Source of the DNA: an uncultured Selenomonas sp.
GTDB taxonomy: Bacteria; Bacillota; Negativicutes; Selenomonadales; Selenomonadaceae
NCBI GenBank assembly: GCA_947097535.1
Contig: CAMURM010000146.1
Location: 1-5,340 of the forward strand
Length of the DNA: 5,340 bases
Direction of reading: 5' to 3'
A program made the position numbers and the translations under genes. Of the stretch, positions 1 to 4,230 are shown in pieces. Positions within the stretch are counted from its first letter, which is position 1. Each line of letters starts with the position of its first letter. The notes beneath the pieces are model-generated. The model ran no database searches, was not told where the DNA came from, and saw nothing but the letters and a program-made list of their open reading frames with translations.

Positions 1-200
1 TCGCCCTCGTCAACGAGTTCCTGCGCAAAGAGGTTCACATCGACGTGGCGGCAGCGTTCTCAGCGCAGCCGCTGCTGCCGACGGAGCTAGGGCTCGACGG
101 CCTTCACGAAGACGTCCTCGGCAAGCAGCTCATCGCGCAGTCTGTCAACAGAGCATGGCAAGACGCCAAGCAGAAGGCAGATCGCCTGCCGCTGCCATGA
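1..200 (+). CDS. C-terminal fragment of a probable SGNH/GDSL-family hydrolase
   Basis: An open frame enters from the left edge (first full codon at 3) and stops with TGA at 198-200, giving the last 65 residues of a protein. The segment reads ...LPTELGLDGLHEDVLGKQLIA..., and the DGLH at fragment residues 32-35 fits the Asp-x-x-His of SGNH/GDSL esterases. In that family Asp and His complete the catalytic triad near the C-terminus and are followed by a 'G-x-x-LIA' helix, as seen here. The catalytic Ser block and any signal peptide lie outside the window, so substrate and location cannot be judged. Codon use is G/C-ending like the flavodiiron gene downstream. No hairpin terminator follows: ATGAGCTCAT at 197-206 is a loop-less palindrome. 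Readthrough into the next gene is therefore possible, although that gene appears to have its own promoter. The family call rests on one motif and is moderately sure. Confidence 0.6.
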   Translation, partial: ALVNEFLRKEVHIDVAAAFSAQPLLPTELGLDGLHEDVLGKQLIAQSVNRAWQDAKQKADRLPLP

Positions 201-224
201 GCTCATAGAATTTTTCTCCGCAAT

Positions 225-252
225 GATAATATATTGTAGATAATATATTGTA
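225..252. repeat. Perfect tandem 14-bp repeat (GATAATATATTGTA x2)
   Basis: Two identical copies of GATAATATATTGTA lie head to tail at 225-238 and 239-252, in the A/T-rich gap before the flavodiiron gene. A partial inverted copy (ATACAATAT, 270-278) follows. The repeat lies just upstream of, and partly inside, the candidate promoter, so a protein-binding array is a reasonable reading. The GATAAT hexamers loosely recall Fur/PerR-type boxes, but the dyad symmetry does not match either consensus well, so no regulator is assigned. Confidence 0.8.
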
Positions 253-278
253 TTTATCCTTCTTCCGATATACAATAT
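245..278 (+). promoter_or_regulatory. Candidate promoter and operator dyad of the flavodiiron gene
   Basis: A sigma-A-like promoter can be drawn with -35 TTGTAT (248-253), a 17-nt spacer and -10 TACAAT (271-276, five of six consensus bases). Transcription would start near 283, leaving a leader of about 54 nt. The same stretch contains a 9-bp inverted repeat, ATATTGTAT (245-253) and ATACAATAT (270-278), separated by 16 nt. One arm lies on the -35 and the other on the -10, so a dimeric repressor bound here would block the promoter. The leader also holds a weak 6-bp hairpin (298-303 with 309-314) before the ribosome binding site. The promoter is a pattern match; the operator role is inference. 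Confidence 0.5.
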
Positions 279-321
279 GAGTTACAGGTTCAAAAACAAC
301 GGAAACGCTCCGTTCACAAAG

Positions 322-329
322 AAAGGTGG
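322..329 (+). promoter_or_regulatory. Ribosome binding site fixing the flavodiiron start
   Basis: AAAGGTGG lies 7 nt before the ATG at 337 and is a good Shine-Dalgarno match. An in-frame ATG 60 nt further upstream (277) has no such site and overlaps the candidate -10 region, so 337 is the better start. The protein from 337 also begins at the usual flavodiiron N-terminus. Confidence 0.8.
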
Positions 330-336
330 TCATTTC

Positions 337-1497
337 ATGCAGGCAACTGAAATCAAGAAGGGCATCTACTGGGTCGGCGCCATCGACTGGTCGATGCGCA
401 GCTTCCACGGCTACGAGACGGGACGCGGCTCCAGCTACAACGCCTACCTCATACTCGACGAGAAGGTCACGCTGATCGATACGGTGAAGGAGCCGTTCCG
501 CGACGAGCTCATCTCACGCATCTCCTCCGTCATCGACCCCGCCGATATCGACATCATCGTTTCCAACCACGTCGAGCCCGATCACTCGGGCGCCATCCCC
601 GCGATGATGCAAATCTGCCCCAAGGCGGAAATCTACACGAGCGATCCGAACGGCTTCAAGGGGCTCACAGCGCACTACGGCAAGCTCGACTACCACGGTG
701 TCAAGGCGGGAGATACGCTTTCTCTCGGCAAGCGCACGCTGCAGTTCGTACCGACGCCCATGCTCCACTGGCCCGACAGCATGGTCACCTACTGCCCCGA
801 GGAAAAGATCCTCTTCTCGAACGACGCCTTCGGCCAACATCTCGCCGCCTCCAAGCTCTTCGACGACGAGGTCGACTTCGCCATCCTCATGGAAGAGGCG
901 AAGAAATACTACGCGAACATCCTCATGCTCTACGGCCGCCAGGCGCAGACAGCCCTGAAGGCGCTCGCGGGCATCGACATCGAGATGATCGCTACGGGAC
1001 ACGGCCGCCTCTGGCGCTCCCACATCCCTGCCATTATCGAGGCGTATCAAAAATGGAGCACCGCCGAGCTTGAGGACAAGGCGGTCGTCGCCTTCGATTC
1101 CATGTGGCACTCGACGGAAAAGATGGCGCGCACCATCGCCGAAGCCTTCGCGGAAAAAGGCCTCCCCACGCAGTACTACGACATCAAGAAAACGCACATG
1201 TCGGACATCGTCGTCGACGTCCTCACGAGCCGCTACCTTGCCGTCGGCTCGCCGACCATCAACAACCAGATGATGCCGACCATCGCCGGCTTCCTCTGCT
1301 ACCTCAAGGGACTCGCGCCGAAAGGCCGCGAAGCCTTCGCCTTCGGCTCCTACGGCTGGGGCGGACAGAGCATCAAGCTCGTCGAAGACGAACTCAAGGC
1401 CGCCGGCTGCAACATCTGCCTCGACATGATCCGCATCGCGAACGTACCGAGCAAGGAACAACTCGATGAAGTCCGCGAGAAGGTCAAGGGGATCTGA
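337..1497 (+). CDS. fprA: Class A flavodiiron protein (FprA/ROO-type O2 or NO reductase)
   Basis: This cytoplasmic enzyme family reduces O2 to water and/or NO to N2O with electrons usually delivered by rubredoxin, protecting anaerobes. The 386-residue product has the normal two-domain length. Residues 1-245 form a metallo-beta-lactamase-like diiron domain, with FHGYET (23-28), the H-x-E-x-D-H ligand motif (H78, E80, D82, H83), LHWPDSM with H144, SNDAFG with D163, and GHGRLWR with H222. Residues 248-386 form a flavodoxin domain, with the FMN phosphate loop SMWHSTEKM (255-263), AVGSPTINN (302-310) and the flavin-contact loop FGSYGWGG (336-343). All diiron ligands are present. There is no C-terminal rubredoxin or NADH:rubredoxin reductase domain, so this is the minimal class A form and needs a separate electron donor that is not encoded here. 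The gene appears monocistronic, between its own promoter and a strong terminator. O2 versus NO preference cannot be read from sequence. The family call is very secure. Confidence 0.96.
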   Translation: MQATEIKKGIYWVGAIDWSMRSFHGYETGRGSSYNAYLILDEKVTLIDTVKEPFRDELISRISSVIDPADIDIIVSNHVEPDHSGAIPAMMQICPKAEIYTSDPNGFKGLTAHYGKLDYHGVKAGDTLSLGKRTLQFVPTPMLHWPDSMVTYCPEEKILFSNDAFGQHLAASKLFDDEVDFAILMEEAKKYYANILMLYGRQAQTALKALAGIDIEMIATGHGRLWRSHIPAIIEAYQKWSTAELEDKAVVAFDSMWHSTEKMARTIAEAFAEKGLPTQYYDIKKTHMSDIVVDVLTSRYLAVGSPTINNQMMPTIAGFLCYLKGLAPKGREAFAFGSYGWGGQSIKLVEDELKAAGCNICLDMIRIANVPSKEQLDEVREKVKGI

Positions 1498-1504
1498 GTG
1501 CTGT

Positions 1505-1556
1505 AAAAAAGGGCTGCCGCATAAGCAAAATCCGGCTTATGCGGCAGCCTTTTTTT
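1505..1556. terminator. Strong bidirectional intrinsic terminator between convergent genes
   Basis: A perfect 15-bp GC-rich stem, GGCTGCCGCATAAGC (1512-1526) with its complement at 1535-1549, encloses an 8-nt loop. Six A residues (1505-1510) precede it and a run of seven T residues (1550-1556) follows it. It starts 7 nt after the flavodiiron stop. On the other strand the A-run becomes a U-tract, so the same hairpin can also end transcripts arriving from the convergent Rpn-family gene. Confidence 0.93.
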
Positions 1557-1585
1557 CGTGCTCATAAGTTTGAGTACAGTATATA

Positions 1586-1608
1586 CACCAGTTTCATAAA
1601 AGCTGGTG
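1586..1608 (-). other. Stem-loop overlapping the Rpn-gene stop codon
   Basis: CACCAG (1586-1591) pairs with CTGGTG (1603-1608). The stem extends inward to about 9 bp with one G-T pair and a CATAA loop (1595-1599). The hairpin encloses the TGA stop of the minus-strand gene (1594-1596). No T-run follows on the minus strand, so it is not a classic terminator. It may be a 3' mRNA-stabilising hairpin or chance. The remaining bases between this and the terminator at 1556 show nothing recognisable. Confidence 0.4.
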
Positions 1609-2463
1609 CATCTTCCCCAAATTTTCAATCTTTGCCAGCGGCCATTGGGACACTTCTGAAATATCCTGTAGCGGCCATTTCTTTTTCAGCATGTTGAGCA
1701 CAACCTCCGTCACACCTTTTTCCATGCCTTTTTCCATGCCAATTTCCTGTGCCTCCTGCAGTTGGACACGCTTCGCCAGTTCCGGATTCCATTTGAAACT
1801 CACCATATCGAAAACCTCCTCCATTTCACGCTCACGAAAATATTCAGCCAGATAGTCTCTCTCGATACAATAGCGAATCGCCTGTCGGACAGCTTCTTCA
1901 AGACTCGCTCCCTGCGATGTCTCTCGACGTACCTGCGCTACAAACGTGCTGTAACCCTTAAGTGCACGGCTCTTTTCGAGAAGCACGCTGCGCGACATCT
2001 CATTGATGTTATATGCTTTGACGCAAAGTTCCAACGAAGAGGAATCTCCCTCGAAAGAATCCGAAAGACGCATCTCCCATTCGTCGGGCGCTGGATCAAG
2101 CCCATTGTAGAATACATAGAAGTAAGGCGTCGGCAGATTGATGCGCCGCGTGCGGTACGGTGCATCTTTGGGTACTTGCTTTCGATAGAGCTTCGCCATA
2201 TACCAAAACATACGCAAGGGCATGTTCTGATTCAATGTACTCTGATGCTCCATCAAGATGATCTGCTGCTTCCTCGCCAGGAAACTCACATCGTTCTTCT
2301 CATCATTGAAAAACGTCCCCTGCAGCGTCATGACCCGTATTTCCTGTAAAGAGATTTCCCTTCCTGAAAGCCCTCTGTACACATCCTGTAAATAAGGTTT
2401 GCGGTGGAATATATCACAAAAAAGCGAATCTTTGTACGTCCTCTTTGCTCGACTCATACGCAT
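1594..2463 (-). CDS. Rpn-family PD-(D/E)XK nuclease / putative transposase
   Basis: The 289-residue protein belongs to the recombination-promoting nuclease group (PF12784-like, often labelled 'transposase'). Family members are DNA endonucleases linked to RecA-independent recombination. Visible marks are the N-terminal KDSLFCDIF block (11-19), the nuclease core with NDVSFL (57-62, D58) and the ILMEHQST strand (69-76, E72 and Q74), then NMPLRMFWYMAKLY (80-93) and the YFYVFYNG strand (114-121). The C-terminus carries the family-typical charged Gly repeat GMEKGMEKG (242-250) and a terminal helix. The length is normal and no frameshift is seen. Two ATGs compete for the start (2463 and 2457). AAAGGA lies 7 nt from the first, and GGAG lies 8 nt from the second, so the start is uncertain by two residues. 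The gene is visibly more A/T-rich than its neighbours and sits alone between terminators, which suggests acquisition. No inverted repeats or target duplications mark it as a complete mobile element. Its real role here is unknown. Confidence 0.88.
   Translation of the reverse strand: MRMSRAKRTYKDSLFCDIFHRKPYLQDVYRGLSGREISLQEIRVMTLQGTFFNDEKNDVSFLARKQQIILMEHQSTLNQNMPLRMFWYMAKLYRKQVPKDAPYRTRRINLPTPYFYVFYNGLDPAPDEWEMRLSDSFEGDSSSLELCVKAYNINEMSRSVLLEKSRALKGYSTFVAQVRRETSQGASLEEAVRQAIRYCIERDYLAEYFREREMEEVFDMVSFKWNPELAKRVQLQEAQEIGMEKGMEKGVTEVVLNMLKKKWPLQDISEVSQWPLAKIENLGKMHQLL
1715..1738. repeat. In-frame 12-bp tandem repeat in the Rpn gene
   Basis: CCTTTTTCCATG occurs twice in succession at 1715-1726 and 1727-1738. 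Read on the minus strand it encodes the repeated tetrapeptide GMEK. A degenerate third unit (CCAATTTCCTGT, 1739-1750) encodes ...QEIG. Because the unit is a multiple of three, copy-number changes by slippage would lengthen or shorten the C-terminal linker without a frameshift. Confidence 0.9.
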
Positions 2464-2481
2464 CGCTCCATCCTTTCCTTT

Positions 2482-2510
2482 ATTGTATCACGAGGATTTC
2501 ACCGACTCAA
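2482..2510 (-). promoter_or_regulatory. Candidate promoter of the Rpn-family gene
   Basis: Reading the minus strand, TTGAGT (2510-2505, four of six -35 bases) is followed after exactly 17 nt by TACAAT (2487-2482, five of six -10 bases). The predicted start near 2475 gives a very short leader that still contains the purine-rich ribosome binding site. The -35 begins one base past the T-tract of the upstream terminator, so the gene looks independently transcribed. Confidence 0.55.
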
Positions 2511-2546
2511 TAGAAAATCGGCAGGAGCATGTATTTCCTGCCGATT
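2511..2546 (-). terminator. Intrinsic terminator of the decarboxylase operon
   Basis: An 11-bp perfect stem, AATCGGCAGGA (2516-2526) with its complement at 2536-2546, has a 9-nt loop. On the minus strand it is followed by TTTTCTA, an adequate U-tract that overlaps the stem end. It begins 17 nt after the beta-subunit stop. The plus-strand side has no T-run, so it acts in one direction. Confidence 0.85.
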
Positions 2547-2563
2547 CAAAATAACGATATTAT

Positions 2564-3700
2564 TTACCGCCCGAGCATCGCGAGCATTGTGCCTGCGGCG
2601 ACGGCAGTGCCGATGACGCCGGCGACGTTCGGTCCCATGGCGTGCATCAGGAGGAAGTTGCCGGGCTTTGCCTTTGCACCGACGACCTGGCTGACGCGCG
2701 CCGCCATCGGCACGGCGGAGACGCCGGCGGAGCCGATGAGCGGGTTGACCTTGTGACCTGAGACGACGTACATGATCTTGCCAAAGATGACGCCGCCCGC
2801 CGTACCGCCGATGAAGGCGATGAGACCGAGCATGATGATGAGCAGCGTGTCACGCGTGAGGAAGTGCTCCGCCGACATCGTCATGCCCGTACCCGTGGCG
2901 AGGAAGATCGTGACGATGTTGCAAAGGGAATTCTGCGCCGTATCCGAAAGGCGATCGGTGACACCCGATTCACGGAAGAGGTTGCCGAGCATGAGCATGC
3001 CGAGGAGCGAGGCGATGGACGGCAGGAGAAGGCTGATGAAGATCGTCGCGACGAGCGGGAAGATGACCTTCTCAAACTTCGAGACCTCGCGCAGCTGCTC
3101 CATGACGACTTCGCGCTCCGTCTTCGTCGTGAAGAGCTTCATGATGGGCGGCTGGATGAGCGGCACGAGCGACATGTAGGAGTACGCCGCGACAGCGATG
3201 GCACCCAGGAGATTTGGTGCGAGTTTCGACGCCAGATAGATGGAAGTCGGTCCGTCGGCGCCGCCGATGATGCCGATGGCGGCGGCCTCCTCGACAGAGA
3301 AACCGAAGACCATGGCAAGGCCGAGAGCGACGAAGACGCCGATCTGTGCCGCCGCGCCGAGAAGGAGCGTATTGGGATTGGCGATCAGAGGACCGAAATC
3401 CGTCATGGCGCCGATGCCCAGGAAGATCAGCGGCGGGAAGATCTCGTAGGTGATGCCGAAGTTGATCGCCTTCATGACATTCATCTCTTCGCCGAAGAAG
3501 CCCGTCTCGGGGAAATTCGCCAGGATGCAGCCGAAGGCGATGGGGCCGAGGAGCAAAGGTTCGAACTCCTTGGCAAATGCCAGGTAGAGCAGCACGAGGC
3601 CGACGAGGATCATGATGGCGTTGCCCATCGTGAAGTGAGAGAATCCCGAGCCCGCCCAAACTGCCTGCAGCGATACGATAAAAGCATTGAGGAATTCCAT
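2564..3700 (-). CDS. oadB: Na+-translocating decarboxylase beta subunit (OadB/MmdB/GcdB family)
   Basis: This integral membrane subunit couples decarboxylation of carboxybiotin to Na+ export in oxaloacetate, methylmalonyl-CoA or glutaconyl-CoA decarboxylases. The 378-residue protein is almost all hydrophobic, with about nine or more membrane segments (for example 27-43, 109-133, 163-182, 212-238, 286-308, 358-375). Hallmarks are GAMTDFGPL (97-105), GGADGPTSIYLASKL (146-160), SYMSLVPLIQPPIMK (174-188), NPLIGSAGVSAVPMAAR (319-335) and NFLLMHAMGPNVAG (348-361). The residues known to matter in Klebsiella OadB (D203, Y229, N373, G377, S382, R389) all fall here with a constant offset of 54: D149, Y175, N319, G323, S328, R335. 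The Na+/carboxybiotin site is therefore intact. AAAGGAGG 7 nt before the ATG supports the start. It is co-transcribed with the small subunit 27 nt upstream and ends at a terminator. The substrate cannot be assigned because the alpha subunit is absent from the window. Confidence 0.95.
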   Translation of the reverse strand: MEFLNAFIVSLQAVWAGSGFSHFTMGNAIMILVGLVLLYLAFAKEFEPLLLGPIAFGCILANFPETGFFGEEMNVMKAINFGITYEIFPPLIFLGIGAMTDFGPLIANPNTLLLGAAAQIGVFVALGLAMVFGFSVEEAAAIGIIGGADGPTSIYLASKLAPNLLGAIAVAAYSYMSLVPLIQPPIMKLFTTKTEREVVMEQLREVSKFEKVIFPLVATIFISLLLPSIASLLGMLMLGNLFRESGVTDRLSDTAQNSLCNIVTIFLATGTGMTMSAEHFLTRDTLLIIMLGLIAFIGGTAGGVIFGKIMYVVSGHKVNPLIGSAGVSAVPMAARVSQVVGAKAKPGNFLLMHAMGPNVAGVIGTAVAAGTMLAMLGR

Positions 3701-3703
3701 AGT

Positions 3704-3720
3704 TCTGCCTCCTTTGCAGA
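3704..3720 (-). promoter_or_regulatory. Shine-Dalgarno of oadB displayed in a small hairpin loop
   Basis: On the minus strand TCTGC (3720-3716) and GCAGA (3708-3704) can form a 5-bp stem whose 7-nt loop is AAAGGAG, the core of the beta-subunit ribosome binding site. The stem ends 3 nt before the ATG. The ribosome binding site itself is clear. The hairpin is short and its effect on translation is speculative. Confidence 0.5.
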
Positions 3721-3727
3721 CGATGTC

Positions 3728-4063
3728 CTATCGCAGGGTACGTCCGGAATTTTTCCAGCCGTCGCGCGCCAGCGGGCGGATCGTGCGGATCGCCCCAGCC
3801 GAAAAGCCGCAGAGTGTCACGGCTGCCGTGATGGCTGCGACGACCTCCGCTGAAAGACCTTCGGGCTCGGGCGCAGACTCAGCCACCGGTGCCGACACAG
3901 GCGTCGGTGCCGGAACTGCCGCAGGCGCCGCCTCCTTCTTCCTCGTCGGGTCAACGGCATGAATCAGCCGGATCAGGAAGCTCAGCGAGATCAAGACGAT
4001 GAACACGACGGTCATGTTGATCAACATGATGACCAGGGGATTCGTTGTTACTGGCTGTGACAT
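3728..4063 (-). CDS. oadG: Small single-helix decarboxylase subunit (OadG/MmdD-like gamma or delta)
   Basis: The 111-residue protein has the OadG/MmdD plan. A short polar N-terminus (1-8) precedes one membrane helix (about 9-33, LVIMLINMTVVF...). A basic stop at RKKE (41-44) is followed by a Pro/Ala/Val-rich flexible linker (45-68). The cytoplasmic C-terminal segment has EVVAAITAAV (73-82) and IRPLARDGWKNSGR (95-108), resembling the IRP...W...GR ending of delta subunits. In this family the subunit anchors the alpha subunit and biotin carrier to the beta subunit and stabilises the complex at the inner face of the membrane. From memory the helix region is closest to the methylmalonyl-CoA decarboxylase delta subunit of Veillonella, which fits a Negativicutes host but does not prove the substrate. 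TGAGGTGA just upstream supports the ATG at 4063. It leads a two-gene operon with the beta subunit. The usual biotin-carrier gene between or beside them is missing. Confidence 0.88.
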   Translation of the reverse strand: MSQPVTTNPLVIMLINMTVVFIVLISLSFLIRLIHAVDPTRKKEAAPAAVPAPTPVSAPVAESAPEPEGLSAEVVAAITAAVTLCGFSAGAIRTIRPLARDGWKNSGRTLR

Positions 4064-4077
4064 ACACTCACCTCATT

Positions 4078-4106
4078 TTTATAGATGAAAAGGCTGCGTC
4101 TTGCAA
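4078..4106 (-). promoter_or_regulatory. Alternative promoter-like pair close to the oadG start
   Basis: On the minus strand TTGCAA (4106-4101) and TATAAA (4083-4078) are spaced by exactly 17 nt. Transcription would begin about 7 nt before the ATG, cutting into the ribosome binding site. If it is active, the message would be nearly leaderless. The match is good but the position makes it less likely than the upstream candidate. Confidence 0.3.
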
Positions 4107-4143
4107 GGAAGTGTATCTTTTCCTCCTCTCTATTATAGATGAA
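4079..4143. repeat. 11-bp direct repeat pair in the oadG leader
   Basis: TTATAGATGAA occurs at 4079-4089 and again at 4133-4143, 54 bp apart centre to centre. On the minus strand each copy reads TTCATCTATAA and contains one of the two candidate -10 boxes. This is either a duplicated promoter element, a pair of regulator sites, or chance in A/T-rich DNA. Confidence 0.6.
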
Positions 4144-4160
4144 TTTTCAAAAAAATTAAA
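4132..4160 (-). promoter_or_regulatory. Candidate main promoter of the oadG-oadB operon
   Basis: A perfect -10 TATAAT lies on the minus strand at 4137-4132. A 17-nt spacer places TTTAAT (4160-4155) at -35, which is a weak match, but the whole upstream stretch is A/T-rich and could act as an UP element. The predicted start near 4125 leaves a leader of about 62 nt. The leader begins with a purine-rich GAGAGGAGGAAAAGA stretch that resembles a Shine-Dalgarno but has no nearby ATG. Confidence 0.5.
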
Positions 4161-4174
4161 ATTCTTTATGGGCA

Positions 4175-4205
4175 TAAAAGGAATAACTTTCAGTTATTCC
4201 TTTTA
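4175..4205 (-). terminator. Probable terminator after glmM
   Basis: A perfect 13-bp inverted repeat (4175-4187 with 4193-4205) with a 5-nt loop lies 25 nt past the glmM stop. The stem is A/T-rich and the U-run (TTTT) is inside the stem rather than after it. It is therefore weaker than the other terminators in the window, and some readthrough into the decarboxylase operon is plausible. The hairpin is symmetric, but no plus-strand gene needs it. Confidence 0.6.
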
Positions 4206-4230
4206 CTTCACCCAACGGCAGGAGCCGGCC

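Noticed and set aside
197..206. ATGAGCTCAT palindrome followed by A/T-rich DNA as a terminator for the first gene
   Set aside because: It is a perfect palindrome with no loop, so a hairpin would keep only about three pairs. It is not a credible intrinsic terminator.
277..336. Upstream in-frame ATG that would add 20 residues to the flavodiiron protein
   Set aside because: It has no ribosome binding site and overlaps the candidate -10. The added residues are unlike the family, and the ATG at 337 has AAAGGTGG at 7 nt.
514..1461. Long open frame on the minus strand opposite the flavodiiron gene
   Set aside because: Its protein is rich in Asp, Val, Arg and Glu with no domain, as expected from the mirror of a G/C-ending gene. 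The sense strand has a clear enzyme.
1594..2463. Complete insertion sequence around the Rpn/'transposase' gene
   Set aside because: No terminal inverted repeats or target-site duplication were found. The Rpn family is not a DDE transposase and usually occurs as single genes.
2864..3853. Long plus-strand open frame opposite oadB
   Set aside because: Its product is an extremely charged Arg/Asp/Glu/His sequence, an artefact of antisense reading through membrane-protein codons. It lacks a ribosome binding site and homology cues.
4064..4102. Possible 12-codon upstream ORF (TTG start) in the oadG leader after a GAGGAGG stretch
   Set aside because: The start codon is about 15 nt from the Shine-Dalgarno-like stretch, which is too far, and TTG is weak. 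There is no peptide signal to support it.
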